This document shows positions 16,544 to 25,144 of a DNA stretch of 44,708 nucleotides, piece after piece. The stretch is from Actinomycetes bacterium (GTDB lineage Bacteria > Actinomycetota > Acidimicrobiia > Acidimicrobiales > Palsa-688). Each line of letters opens with the position of its first letter. Positions within the stretch are counted from its first letter, which is position 1. The stretch is taken from contig JAJYMB010000055.1 of assembly GCA_021787365.1 (NCBI GenBank), positions 1 to 44,708 of the forward strand, in the 5' to 3' direction. Made by a program: the position numbers and the translations under genes. The notes beneath the pieces were generated by a model. The model made no database searches. It worked only from the letters and a program-made list of their open reading frames with translations, and was not told the origin of the DNA.

Positions 16544-17467
16544 GTGCCGATAACTACGACCGACTACATATGGATGGACGGGGAGCTCGTCGCCTGGGAC
16601 GAGGCCAAGATCCACGTCCTCACCCATTCACTTCATTACGGCTGCGGCGTGTTCGAGGGCATCCGCGCCTACCGGACGGCCGGCGGCCCGGGCATCTTCC
16701 GGCTGAGCGACCACGTCAACCGGCTTTTCGCTTCGGCCAAGATCTTCTTGATCGACATCCCCTACAGCAGGGCACAGATCGTAGAGGCAGTGAAGGCCAC
16801 CGTCGTGGCCAACAAGTTGGAGGAGTGCTACATCAGGCCGCTCGTCTACCTCGGCTACGGCGAGATGGGGCTGCTCACCTTGAACTGTGAGGTGAAGGTG
16901 GCGATAGCCACCTGGCCCTGGGGCACCTACCTGGGGGACGACGGAGTTCAACACGGCATCCGCTTGAAGGTCAGCTCCTGGCAGCGCCACGACCCCAACG
17001 CGCTCCCCCCTGCCGCGAAGGGCACCGGCATGTACATAAACTCCTCCATGGCCAAGGCCGAGGCACTGAAAGCGGGCTACGACGAAGCCGTTTTGCTCTC
17101 GCCGCAAGGGTACGTGAGCGAGTGCACGGGCGAAAACATCTTCATCTTCCGAAACGAGCGCCTGGTGACCCCGCCGGTCACGGCCGGCGCGCTCGAGGGC
17201 GTCACCCAGTCCTCGGTGATGGTGATCGCCCGGGACCTCGGGGTCGAGGTCGAGGTCGCGAACGTCTTGCGGAGCGACCTGTACACGGCCGAGGAAGCGT
17301 TCTTGACCGGGACCGCCGCCGAAGTGGTCCCCGTGCGCTCGGTCGACGACCGCGTGGTCGGCGACGGCACCCCCGGTCCCGTGACCCGCAAGATCCAAGA
17401 GACCTACAAAGCGGCCGTGCGCGGCGAAATGGACCGCTACCACCACTGGGTCGAGCATGCCAGCTGA
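16544..17467 (+). CDS. ilvE: Branched-chain amino-acid aminotransferase
   Basis: This 307-residue class-IV PLP aminotransferase starts at GTG 16544. Motifs include THSLHYGCGVFEGIRAY near the N-terminus, YIRPLVYLGYG, and the PLP lysine in PPAAKGTGMYINS (about residue 159). SECTGENIFIF and a late LTGTAAEVVPVR segment follow. It carries out the last step of Leu, Ile and Val synthesis with glutamate as amino donor. It is 7 bp behind leuB and overlaps the next gene by 11 bp, so the three are co-transcribed and probably translationally coupled. Confidence 0.96.
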   Translation: MPITTTDYIWMDGELVAWDEAKIHVLTHSLHYGCGVFEGIRAYRTAGGPGIFRLSDHVNRLFASAKIFLIDIPYSRAQIVEAVKATVVANKLEECYIRPLVYLGYGEMGLLTLNCEVKVAIATWPWGTYLGDDGVQHGIRLKVSSWQRHDPNALPPAAKGTGMYINSSMAKAEALKAGYDEAVLLSPQGYVSECTGENIFIFRNERLVTPPVTAGALEGVTQSSVMVIARDLGVEVEVANVLRSDLYTAEEAFLTGTAAEVVPVRSVDDRVVGDGTPGPVTRKIQETYKAAVRGEMDRYHHWVEHAS

Positions 17468-19112
17468 GCCGCCGGGCACCGCCGGCTCTCTGGCCCCGGG
17501 CCGTCCCTCCACCGCGGGCCCCTCCACCGCGGGCCGGGTGCCCCCCAAGGTCGAGATCTTCGACACCACCTTGCGCGACGGGAGCCAAGCCGAGGGCCTC
17601 TCCCTCACCGTCGCCGACAAGATGAGGGTGGCCGAGCAGTTGGACCGCCTCGGCGTCCACTACATCGAGGGGGGCTGGCCCGGTGCCAACCCCAAGGACA
17701 AGGAGTTCTTCGCCCGAGCCGCCTCGGGCGAGCTGGCCTTGGCCGAGGCCAAGCTGGTGGCCTTCGGCTCGACGAGGAAGGTAGGCGGGCGGGCCGAAAC
17801 CGACCCGGTCATGGCCGAGCTCGCCGGCGCCGGTACGGGGCACGTTTGCCTTGTCGCCAAGGCTGCCCCGTGGCATGTCGCCGAGACCCTGCGCACGACC
17901 ACTGCGGAGGCCCTCGACATGGTGGCCGACTCGGTGACGTTCCTCCGCAACAACGCCAAGGTGGTTCTCGTCGACGCCGAGCACTTCTTCGACGGTTACT
18001 TCGAGGACCCAGGCTTTGCCCTGGAGTTCCTGGCCGTGGCCGAGTCCTGTGGGGCGACCCCGGTGCTTTGCGACACCAACGGGGGGACGCTGCCCCACCA
18101 GGTGCGCGAGGTGGTGCGGGCGGCGCGAGGCGCCGTGAGAGGCAGCCTCGGCGTGCACTTCCACAACGACTCGGGGTGCGCGGTGGCCAACTCCCTCGCG
18201 GCCGTGCTGGAGGGCGCCGACCACGTGCAGGGTTGCGTCAACGGCTACGGCGAACGCACGGGCAACGCCGACCTTACGACGGTCATCGCCGACCTGTCCT
18301 TGAAGCTCGGGGTCGAGACCATCGGGGCCGAACGCCTGCGCCTCCTCACGCCCGTCGCCCACCACATCGCAGAGATCGTCAACCTGGCCCCTGCGCCCCA
18401 CCAGCCCTTCGTGGGCGTTTCCGCCTTTGCCCACAAAGCTGGCATACACACGAGCGCGATCGCCAGGGCGCCGGGCGCCTACTCCCACGTCGACCCCGAA
18501 ACGGTGGGCAACACGACGCGTTTTGTCGTTTCGGAGATGTCGGGGCGTTCGAGCGTCGCCCTGAAGGCGGCTCAGATGGGCTTGGAGCTGACCGGTGACG
18601 AAATCTCCTACGTGGTCGAGCGCCTGAAGGGCCTCGAGCACGAGGGTTACCACTTCGAGGTGGCCGACGCCTCCCTCGAGCTCTTGATGAGGGCAGCGAC
18701 GGGGTGGAAGCAGTCCTTCTTCCGCCTGGAGTCTCACCGCGTCGTCACCGAGCTGCGCCCGGACGGCACCTTCTCCACCGAAGCGACGATCAAGCTCTAC
18801 GTCGGCGACGAGAGGGTCATGGAGGTCGCGGAAGGCAACGGGCCGGTCAACGCCCTGGACGCAGCCCTGCGCAAGGCGCTCGGCCCGCGCCACCCCGGCC
18901 TGGCCCGGGTCCACCTCACCGACTTCAAGGTGCGCGTCCTCGACTCGTCTAGCGGGACGGCGGCCATCACCAGGGTCCTCATCGACTCGACCGACGGCGA
19001 GCGGACCTGGACCACGATCGGCGTCTCCGAAAACGTGATCGAAGCCTCCTGGGAGGCCCTTTCCGACTCCATCGTGTACGGGTTGCTCCGCGCCGGTGCC
19101 CCCGAGCGCTGA
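17457..19112 (+). CDS. cimA: (R)-citramalate synthase
   Basis: This 551-residue LeuA/CimA-family protein has an N-terminal Ser/Gly/Pro-rich extension of about 28 residues. The HMGL-like barrel follows, with DTTLRDGSQAEGLSL, YIEGGWPGANPKD, GVHFHNDSGCAVANSL (metal His pair) and VNGYGERTGNADL. From about residue 420 there is a LeuA-type dimerisation/regulatory domain. The DGSQ-AEG form and the GGWPGANPKD segment match CimA-type rather than isopropylmalate synthases. It condenses pyruvate and acetyl-CoA to citramalate, giving 2-oxobutyrate for isoleucine without threonine. The allosteric domain suggests feedback inhibition, probably by isoleucine. The ATG at 17457 overlaps the ilvE stop; a start after the low-complexity region is possible. 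Confidence 0.9.
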   Translation: MPAEPPGTAGSLAPGRPSTAGPSTAGRVPPKVEIFDTTLRDGSQAEGLSLTVADKMRVAEQLDRLGVHYIEGGWPGANPKDKEFFARAASGELALAEAKLVAFGSTRKVGGRAETDPVMAELAGAGTGHVCLVAKAAPWHVAETLRTTTAEALDMVADSVTFLRNNAKVVLVDAEHFFDGYFEDPGFALEFLAVAESCGATPVLCDTNGGTLPHQVREVVRAARGAVRGSLGVHFHNDSGCAVANSLAAVLEGADHVQGCVNGYGERTGNADLTTVIADLSLKLGVETIGAERLRLLTPVAHHIAEIVNLAPAPHQPFVGVSAFAHKAGIHTSAIARAPGAYSHVDPETVGNTTRFVVSEMSGRSSVALKAAQMGLELTGDEISYVVERLKGLEHEGYHFEVADASLELLMRAATGWKQSFFRLESHRVVTELRPDGTFSTEATIKLYVGDERVMEVAEGNGPVNALDAALRKALGPRHPGLARVHLTDFKVRVLDSSSGTAAITRVLIDSTDGERTWTTIGVSENVIEASWEALSDSIVYGLLRAGAPER

Positions 19113-19182
19113 GGGCGCGGACTGAGGGCCGGGGCGTCCCCGAGTGGGCCCCGGCGGCCAGGGCCCGCTAGCTTGCTCGGCG

Positions 19183-19809
19183 ATGGCCCAACCCGACTAC
19201 GTACCGCTCACAACCGGTGACAGGGTCCGGCCGCTTTACCGGCTGTCGACGCCTGGGCACTGGCACCAGGACCGCCCAGCCGAGCTCGCCGACCTGCGGC
19301 ACCCCGAGGGCCCCGAGCTCGGTGCCACCGGCCCGGACCTCGGCTTCGGCCTGAAGCTCGCCAACCGGGTGGCCGAGCGAGCCGTGCTGGCCGAGGGCGA
19401 GCACCGCACCGACGCCGTCGCCGGCTGCTTCGCGTGCGGCACTAGGCGGGCTTCGCTTTACCACCGGGCACCCGTCGTGCACGACATGGAGCTGGCCTTC
19501 ACGCTGTGGGGGTTCCTGCCGGGAGCACCGGAGGAGCTCGTTGCCTTCAGGCGACCCCTTTTCGCCGGCGTGGCCCACGACTACAACCGCCAGCGCGCCC
19601 TCGTGGACATGGTGTCCGAAGAGGTGCTCCGGATGTCGCCCGCACAGGTGAAGGAGGGCCTGGCAACCACCTGGCGCAAGTGGCTCGGTGCCGAGCACGC
19701 TGCGCTTTACGGGGCTCGTTCCTCGCAGGCCCTCGGCCGGGCCAACCGCCGCCAGCTGGAGGGCCCGGCTGAGGGCGAAGACGAGGCGGCGACCGCCCCC
19801 CAGGGCTAG
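19183..19809 (+). CDS. Conserved actinobacterial protein of unknown function
   Basis: The product is 208 residues from ATG 19183 (an upstream GTG would add 13). I do not recognise a family. It is soluble, with no signal peptide or membrane segment. It contains a CFACG motif around residue 85 in AVAGCFACGTRR, and a central MELAFTLWGFLPGAPEEL segment. A charged helical segment (RQRALVDMVSEEVLRMSPAQVKEGL) is followed by WRKWLG, and the tail is acidic. The two close cysteines could bind metal but there is no second pair. Its stop is one base from the stop of the convergent fabD. It may be the last gene of the leuB-ilvE-cimA transcript, 70 bp behind cimA. Confidence 0.75.
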   Translation: MAQPDYVPLTTGDRVRPLYRLSTPGHWHQDRPAELADLRHPEGPELGATGPDLGFGLKLANRVAERAVLAEGEHRTDAVAGCFACGTRRASLYHRAPVVHDMELAFTLWGFLPGAPEELVAFRRPLFAGVAHDYNRQRALVDMVSEEVLRMSPAQVKEGLATTWRKWLGAEHAALYGARSSQALGRANRRQLEGPAEGEDEAATAPQG

Positions 19810-19810
19810 G

Positions 19811-20755
19811 CTAGGCGGGCCAGAGCCCCGCCGAAGTGAGTGCGGCCTCGAGCCCGTCCAGGTCTTCCGGGCGGGCGACGTTGGCCCTCGCGGCAGCGGG
19901 AACGGTGCGGCGCACCATGCCGGACAACTCGGTGCCCGGGCCGAGCTCGACGAACAGGTGTGCACCGTCGCACCCGAGCGCCGTCAGGGACTCCCGCCAG
20001 CGGACCCGCGAGCAAAGCTGAGCCGAGAGAAGGGCCGCAAAGCCCTCCACGTGGGCCGAGGCATCGACGTTGCTCACGACGGGGCAGGCAGCGGGGCCGA
20101 AGCTCGCCGCCTGTAGGGCGCTTCCCAGGCGGTCCTGGGCGGGGGCCATCAGAGGCGTGTGGAACGCCCCGCCGACTTGCAGGGGGACAACTCGTTTGGC
20201 GCCGGCCTGAAGCGCCCGCTCGCCGGCTTGTTCGACGCCTTCGTGGGTGCCGGCGACCACCACCTGGCCCGGGGCATTGTCGTTGGCCACCCAGGCCCCT
20301 TCCACGGTCTCGCACACGGCCAAGAGGCCGTCGAGCTCGAGGCCGAGGACCGCCGCCATGGTCCCAGGGCGGGTGTCGGCGGCCTCCTGCATAGCATCCC
20401 CCCTGACGCGCACGAGACGTGCCCCCTCCTCCAAGCCGATCACCTGCGCTGCGACGAGCGCGCTGTACTCACCCAAGCTGTGGCCCGCGACGGCCTTCCA
20501 GCGGCCCGGCCCAAGGTGGGCGAGCGGGCCACGCCGGGCGGCGTCGAGGGCCACTTGGCTGAGAGCGAAGGTGGCCAGTTGGGCGTTGCGGGTGGCCCGG
20601 AGCGTTTCGGCGCTGGCCGTGAGCAACAGTTCGGCGACGTCGCGGCCGGCGGCCTCGGAGAGGCGGCCCACCAGTTCCCAAGACGGGTGGTCCTGCCACG
20701 GGGCACCCATCCCGGGCCGCTGGGAGCCCTGCCCGGAGAAGAGGAGTACCAACAC
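19811..20755 (-). CDS. fabD: Malonyl-CoA:ACP transacylase
   Basis: The product is 314 residues from GTG 20755, fixed by the first strand LVLLFSGQGSQRPGMG. The active serine is S93 in the nucleophile elbow GHSLGEYSAL, the malonate-binding Arg lies in RLVRVRGDAMQ (about 116-118), and the catalytic His is H199 in GAFHTPLM. ELGPGTELSGMVRR near the C-terminus completes the fold. It loads malonyl groups on acyl-carrier protein for fatty-acid synthesis in the cytoplasm. Unusually it is not in a visible fab cluster. It is transcribed divergently from hemW with only 23 bp between the start codons. Confidence 0.95.
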   Translation of the reverse strand: MLVLLFSGQGSQRPGMGAPWQDHPSWELVGRLSEAAGRDVAELLLTASAETLRATRNAQLATFALSQVALDAARRGPLAHLGPGRWKAVAGHSLGEYSALVAAQVIGLEEGARLVRVRGDAMQEAADTRPGTMAAVLGLELDGLLAVCETVEGAWVANDNAPGQVVVAGTHEGVEQAGERALQAGAKRVVPLQVGGAFHTPLMAPAQDRLGSALQAASFGPAACPVVSNVDASAHVEGFAALLSAQLCSRVRWRESLTALGCDGAHLFVELGPGTELSGMVRRTVPAAARANVARPEDLDGLEAALTSAGLWPA

Positions 20756-20778
20756 AGGTGATGTAGGTTACGTGCACC

Positions 20779-22008
20779 GTGCCGGAGCCTCTTGGCGTCT
20801 ACGTCCACATCCCGTTTTGCCGCCGCCGCTGTGACTACTGCGCCTTTGCGACCTGGACAGGGCTTGAGGCGCTTTGGGAGCGTTACGTGGCCGCGTGCGT
20901 CACCGAAGCGAGCGAGCGTCTCCCGACTTTCGAGCGCCCCGCCACCTCGGTCTTCTTCGGTGGTGGCACGCCCTCGCTCCTACCAGCTGAGCTGCTGGCC
21001 CAGATCCTGGCCGCCGTCGAGAAGGCCGCCGGCCTGGCCGCCGGCGCCGAGGTCACCGTCGAGTGCAACCCCGAGACCGTTACGGCCAGCAAGCTCAGCG
21101 CGTACCGTGCGGCCGGAGTTACCCGGCTCTCCTTCGGCGCCCAGTCGATGCAGCCACACGTGCTGGCCTCGCTCGGGCGGGAGCACCGTCCGGAGTCGGT
21201 GTGCCGTGCGGCCGAGCTAGCCGGGGAGGCGGGTTTCGCCGGCGCGTACAACATCGACTTGATCTTCGGGGCGGTTGGTGAGTCCGTGGCCGATTGGGGC
21301 GCCACCGTGGAGGCGGCCCTCGGCCTATCGCCACGGCCGGCTCACGTCTCGGCCTACGCGCTCACGGTCGAACCCGGTACGCCACTTTCGAAGGACCCCG
21401 CCCGCCATCCCGACGGGGACGACCAAGCCGACAAGTACGCGTTGGCGGACGCCCTGCTCCAGGCGGCCGGGTACGGCTGGTACGAGATATCCAACTGGGC
21501 CCTTCCTGGCGCCGAGTGCGCGCACAACTGGCTCTACTGGTCGGAGGGCGAGTACGCAGGCGTCGGTTGCGCCGCTCATTCCCATGCCTTCTTGGCGCCG
21601 ACGGCGGGCCACGGGGCGAGGAGCGCCAAGAGCGCGAAGAGCGCGAAGAGGGCCAAGAGATGGTGGAACGTCCGCACCCCGGAGCGTTACTGCCGCTTGG
21701 TGGAGGCCGGGAGGCCAGCCGAGGCGGCCGGCGAAGTGCTCGGTCCCGGCGAGCGGGCCTCCGAGGAACTAATGCTGTCACTGCGTACCAGACGAGGTGT
21801 CCCGGCCGAGGCACTCCCCGACGACCTCTTCGAGGAAGGCCTGGTCGAGCGGTGCAGCCGTCCGTTGCCCCTAGCCGCCCGTCCCCAAGGGGAGGGCCAG
21901 GGCACCAGCGTGCAAGGGGAGCGGGCAGTGCTCACGCTGCGGGGCCGGCTCCTGGCCAACGAGGTGTCGCTGCGCCTTGGTAGCGTGCCTGTACGAGGAG
22001 GCGCCTGA
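20779..22008 (+). CDS. hemW: Radical SAM protein HemW (coproporphyrinogen III oxidase-like heme chaperone)
   Basis: The product is 409 residues from GTG 20779. The radical-SAM cluster motif is C14-X3-C18-X2-C21 (CRRRCDYC). SVFFGGGTPSLL, VECNPETVT, RLSFGAQSMQ and AYNIDLIFGAVGES follow the HemN/HemW order, with a HemN_C-like domain after residue 300. The single short N-terminal region without the HemN extra cysteine indicates HemW, which binds heme and passes it to apo-proteins. A low-complexity ARSAKSAKSAKRAKRWW insert (about residues 281-297) is encoded by a 9-bp tandem repeat, in a loop just after GVGCAAHSHAF. In many bacteria hemW neighbours the heat-shock gene hrcA, which is not seen here. 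Confidence 0.92.
   Translation: MPEPLGVYVHIPFCRRRCDYCAFATWTGLEALWERYVAACVTEASERLPTFERPATSVFFGGGTPSLLPAELLAQILAAVEKAAGLAAGAEVTVECNPETVTASKLSAYRAAGVTRLSFGAQSMQPHVLASLGREHRPESVCRAAELAGEAGFAGAYNIDLIFGAVGESVADWGATVEAALGLSPRPAHVSAYALTVEPGTPLSKDPARHPDGDDQADKYALADALLQAAGYGWYEISNWALPGAECAHNWLYWSEGEYAGVGCAAHSHAFLAPTAGHGARSAKSAKSAKRAKRWWNVRTPERYCRLVEAGRPAEAAGEVLGPGERASEELMLSLRTRRGVPAEALPDDLFEEGLVERCSRPLPLAARPQGEGQGTSVQGERAVLTLRGRLLANEVSLRLGSVPVRGGA
21623..21658 (+). repeat. Four 9-bp tandem repeats inside hemW
   Basis: Units GCGCCAAGA, GCGCGAAGA, GCGCGAAGA and GGGCCAAGA lie head to tail and add about 12 residues of basic (A/S/R)-A-K repeat to HemW without breaking the frame. Confidence 0.85.
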
Positions 22009-22011
22009 GCA

Positions 22012-22935
22012 TTGCCCGACCCCGACGAGCTGCCGACCTTGCCGCCGCCCCCTCGGGGGGCTCCTGCGGGCCTGCGCTGGGCCGGCTCGGCGACAAGTCG
22101 GCGCGCTCACGTTCCGTCTCCCGCCCCCGGGGGAGCTGAGCCGCCGCCGGGCCCCGTTGAGCCGCCTGCCGGCCCGGGGGCTGCCCGGTCGCCTCTCGGG
22201 CCCAGCCAGCCACTTGGCGGGCCGGTGCCCCCACCGCCGCTCGGGGCCGTAGCGCCCACTGCCAACCTCCCGACGGTCCCGGTGCCGGTCATGGCACGCT
22301 CGTCTGTGGCCGAGCCTGCCACTGAGCCGCTGCCCCCTTGGACCGAGGGCCTGCCGGCGCCAAGTCACCGGTGGCGGTACGTGGTCGCGGTGCTGGCGGC
22401 CGGCTTGGCGGCTGCGCTGGTAGCGGCTGGGCTGGTGCTCGTGCTCCACAAGAGCGCGAACGGGCACCGCAGGCAACTGCCAGTGCCGGTGGCCTTCTCG
22501 CAACTTCTGACCTCGCTCTCCGGTGCCGACCTCCTCGCTCGCCAGGCCGTAAACGGCGCATGCCAGGAGACGGGCCCAGGCGCGCGCAAGAGCGCCGCCA
22601 GCCAACTCGAACGGGCCGAGGCGAGGGACCGCGCCGTGCTGTCCACGCTCGACGCCGGGAAGGCACGTCTCGCTTCCTGGTCGGTTGCGTCGGCGCTGCT
22701 CGGGCGGGTAACCGAGGTGGCCGAAGACTCTCTCGCCGCCGAGGGAGACTACGCCTCCTGGCTAGCCGACCTCGAGGCGACCGGCTGTTACAGCGCGCCC
22801 CGCAACAACCTTTATTACCGACGAGCGCTGGTCGCGGTGTCGGCCCAAGTCTTCGCGACGAGGAAGCTCCTGAGCGCCTGGCTACCCGTGGCACACCGCT
22901 ACGGACTGAGCCGTTCGGGGTTCGCCTCGTTGTAA
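22012..22935 (+). CDS. Proline-rich single-pass membrane protein, unknown function
   Basis: The product is 307 residues from TTG 22012, with GAGGAGG ahead of it and the hemW stop only 3 bp upstream. Residues 1-115 are Pro/Gly/Ala-rich and disordered, presumably cytoplasmic. One membrane helix lies at about 124-146 (VVAVLAAGLAAALVAAGLVLVL). The C-terminal 155 residues would be outside and helical, with two cysteines (in VNGACQETG and EATGCYSAPRN) that could form a disulfide. No catalytic motif is recognised. Close packing with hemW implies co-transcription, but no functional link is evident. A role as an envelope adaptor is possible but not shown. Confidence 0.7.
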   Translation: MPDPDELPTLPPPPRGAPAGLRWAGSATSRRAHVPSPAPGGAEPPPGPVEPPAGPGAARSPLGPSQPLGGPVPPPPLGAVAPTANLPTVPVPVMARSSVAEPATEPLPPWTEGLPAPSHRWRYVVAVLAAGLAAALVAAGLVLVLHKSANGHRRQLPVPVAFSQLLTSLSGADLLARQAVNGACQETGPGARKSAASQLERAEARDRAVLSTLDAGKARLASWSVASALLGRVTEVAEDSLAAEGDYASWLADLEATGCYSAPRNNLYYRRALVAVSAQVFATRKLLSAWLPVAHRYGLSRSGFASL

Positions 22936-22945
22936 ACTAAATCTA

Positions 22946-23353
22946 ATGAAAGATGCCGATAACGCGCAGCAGTCTGGCGCTGCCGAAGCGGAGGGCACAC
23001 AGCCTCCGGAGCCCACTGGAGGGGTGGAGTGGATCGGCACGCCTGAGGCCTGCGCACGGCTCGGGGTGACCTTGCGCACCCTCTACAGGTTTATCGACGC
23101 CGGCCAACTGCCGGCTTACAAGATGGGCCGGGTCATACGGCTGAGGGCGCACGAGGTGGAGGAGTTCATCCAAAAGGCGCGCATCGCCCCGGGCACCCTC
23201 GAGCACCTCTACCCCGAGGCCCGCCCTCGCCCCGCCCGTGCCCGCCGCGCGGCGGGGACTCGCTCGTCCCGCACCACCTCGGGCCGGGGGCGGGCGCCCC
23301 GGCCGGGGCGAGGCGAGGAAGGGGGGCAGCCGCCCGCAGGTGAGGCCTACTAG
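22946..23353 (+). CDS. Excisionase/MerR-type helix-turn-helix protein
   Basis: The product is 135 residues from ATG 22946. Residues 28-75 form an HTH_17 (excisionase-family) domain: WIGTPEACARLGVTLRTLYRFIDAGQLPAYKMGRVIRLRAHEVEEFI. Such domains also occur in small developmental regulators (BldC-like) of Actinobacteria. The rest is a basic, disordered Arg/Ala/Gly/Pro tail that could add non-specific DNA binding. The spacer before it (TTGTAAACTAAATCTA) is AT-rich for this genome and may hold a promoter. The gene sits in the core cluster before phoH, away from mobile DNA, so a chromosomal regulator or nucleoid-associated role is more likely than phage excision. Confidence 0.8.
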   Translation: MKDADNAQQSGAAEAEGTQPPEPTGGVEWIGTPEACARLGVTLRTLYRFIDAGQLPAYKMGRVIRLRAHEVEEFIQKARIAPGTLEHLYPEARPRPARARRAAGTRSSRTTSGRGRAPRPGRGEEGGQPPAGEAY

Positions 23354-23503
23354 TGCTGCCTGTGGGGGATGTCTGCCCGCTCGCCCTGCAGGAGCGCCTC
23401 TCTGCCCGCTGGGGACCGAGGTCGGAGCCGGGCGTATGTTGCCCGTCGTGGGGTGGGAGCGCGGCGCTCAGGTGGTGCCCGGCGCTACTCTTATAGAGCA
23501 CAG

Positions 23504-24556
23504 GTGTCCGTAACCGTTACCGTCCCCAACGACCTGATGGCCGGCTTGGTCGGCCCTCTCAGCGAGAACCTGCGTTCCATCCAGGAGGCCTTTCCCGGCA
23601 CGCGCATCATCGCTCGGGGCAACGATGTCAGTGTGGACGGCGAGGAAGCTGCCCTGGTGGCACGGCTTGTCGACGAGCTGGCGCTCCTGGTGGAGCGTGG
23701 CCAGGTGGTAGACCCGGGCGTGGTGGCGCGCACGCTTGACATCCTGCGTGCGGACGAGCGGCCGTCGGAGGTGCTGTCAGCCGAGGTGCTGCGTTCGGCA
23801 CGGGGCCGCTCGGTCAGGCCCAAGTCGGCAGGCCAGAAGCGCTACGTGGACGCCATCGCCCAAAACGTCGTCACTTTCGGTATCGGCCCGGCCGGTACTG
23901 GCAAGAGCTACCTCGCGGTCGCCCTGGCCGTGCAGGCGCTCCAGGCCAAGTCGGTCGAGCGCATAATAATGACCCGCCCGGCCGTCGAAGCCGGCGAAAA
24001 CCTGGGTTTCCTACCGGGCGACATGATGGCCAAGATAGACCCCTACCTCCGGCCGCTTTATGACGCCCTTTACGACATGCTCGGTACGGAGGGCGCGAGG
24101 AGGCTCCTCGAAAACGGCACTGTGGAGGTGGCCCCGCTCGCCTACATGCGGGGGCGTACCTTGAACCGCAGCTTCATGATCCTCGACGAAGCGCAAAATG
24201 CCACCCCCGAACAGCTGAAAATGTTCTTGACCCGGATCGGCTTCGGCTCCAAGGTCGTGGTCAACGGCGACGTGACCCAGGTGGACCTTCCGGGCGGACG
24301 CTCGGGCTTGGCGGAGCTGGAGCAAGTGCTCGCCGGCGTGGAGGGCGTCGCTTTCGTCCACCTCGGTAGCCGGGACGTCGTGCGCCACCGGATCGTAGCC
24401 GACATCGTGTCGGCTTATGACGCCTACGAGGCCTCCCTGGACGGGGCCGCACCACGCCGAGCGCCCGGCCTCGGGGTAGCCGCCTCTCGGAGGAGCCTCG
24501 GGTTGGGGCACCATGCCGACCAGGAAGCGGACCCGGCGCGAAGAAAGGCCTTGTGA
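23504..24556 (+). CDS. phoH: PhoH-family ATPase
   Basis: The product is 350 residues from GTG 23504; an upstream in-frame start at 23369 gives an Arg/Ser-rich extension unlike the family. Residues 1-95 form the N-terminal KH-like/PhoH-extension region (IIARGNDVSVDGEEAALV). The P-loop is GPAGTGKS (128-135), followed by IIMTRPAVEAGENLGFLPGD, and Walker B DEAQ is at 228-231. RIGFGSKVVVNGDVTQVDLP and a final VRHRIVADIVSAY complete the domain. PhoH ATPases are thought to act in RNA metabolism or ribosome maturation together with YbeY, encoded 4 bp downstream. A 23-residue basic tail follows the conserved part. Confidence 0.93.
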   Translation: MSVTVTVPNDLMAGLVGPLSENLRSIQEAFPGTRIIARGNDVSVDGEEAALVARLVDELALLVERGQVVDPGVVARTLDILRADERPSEVLSAEVLRSARGRSVRPKSAGQKRYVDAIAQNVVTFGIGPAGTGKSYLAVALAVQALQAKSVERIIMTRPAVEAGENLGFLPGDMMAKIDPYLRPLYDALYDMLGTEGARRLLENGTVEVAPLAYMRGRTLNRSFMILDEAQNATPEQLKMFLTRIGFGSKVVVNGDVTQVDLPGGRSGLAELEQVLAGVEGVAFVHLGSRDVVRHRIVADIVSAYDAYEASLDGAAPRRAPGLGVAASRRSLGLGHHADQEADPARRKAL

Positions 24557-24560
24557 GCCT

Positions 24561-25136
24561 ATGGGCGTCGAGGTCTTCGCCGCGGACGAGCAAAGCGACC
24601 ACCCGGTCGACCCCCTGCGGTGGGCCCGTTTGGCGGAGGCAGTGCTCGGAGAAGCCGACATCGGTGGAGACGCCGAGCTTTCCATGCTCTTTGTGGACGA
24701 GGCCGCCATGGCCGAGCTCAATTCACGGTTCCTCGGCAGGGAAGGCCCGACCGATGTGCTCGCGTTCCCGATAGACGAGGAGGAGCCAGCGGAAAGCGGG
24801 CGGTCCCCAGATTCCGGCGGCACCGGGCCGGGCATGCCCTCTGAGCCCGAGGAGGTGCCGGCGCTGCTCGGCGACATCGTGATCTGCCCTGCGGTGGCTC
24901 ACCACAACGCTCCCGAGCACGCCGGCAACTACGACGACGAGCTCGCGCTGTTAGTAGTCCACGGGCTGCTGCACCTGATGGGCATGGACCACCAAGAAGA
25001 CGCCGAGGCCGAGGAGATGGAGACGAGAGAGCGCGAATTGCTCGCTCGCCATTACGGGGAGATCCGTGCCGAGGCCTGGCCCGGTAGGCAAGGCGAGGAT
25101 GTCGAGGCGGGGCACAACGGCCCCGCCGAACTCTAA
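24561..25136 (+). CDS. ybeY: Endoribonuclease YbeY (rRNA maturation factor)
   Basis: The product is 191 residues from ATG 24561. The zinc site is H134, H138 and H144 in the signature HGLLHLMGMDH. The N-terminal part contains LNSRFLGREGPTDVLAFP, the usual UPF0054 strand. A 30-residue acidic, Gly/Ser/Pro-rich insert (about 72-100) separates that strand from LLGDIVICP, making the protein longer than the usual 150-170. YbeY is a metal-dependent RNase used in 16S rRNA 3'-end maturation and ribosome quality control. It lies between phoH and the CNNM gene, the standard order. Confidence 0.94.
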   Translation: MGVEVFAADEQSDHPVDPLRWARLAEAVLGEADIGGDAELSMLFVDEAAMAELNSRFLGREGPTDVLAFPIDEEEPAESGRSPDSGGTGPGMPSEPEEVPALLGDIVICPAVAHHNAPEHAGNYDDELALLVVHGLLHLMGMDHQEDAEAEEMETRERELLARHYGEIRAEAWPGRQGEDVEAGHNGPAEL

Positions 25137-25144
25137 CCCGGACC

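Noticed and set aside
17202..18914. A 570-codon minus-strand frame opposite ilvE/cimA
   Set aside because: Shadow of conserved genes; the sequence is Arg/Gly/His/Val-rich without domains.
23369..23503. 45-codon upstream extension of PhoH
   Set aside because: Ser/Arg/Gly-rich, unlike the family N-terminus; GTG 23504 gives the usual start of the PhoH fold.
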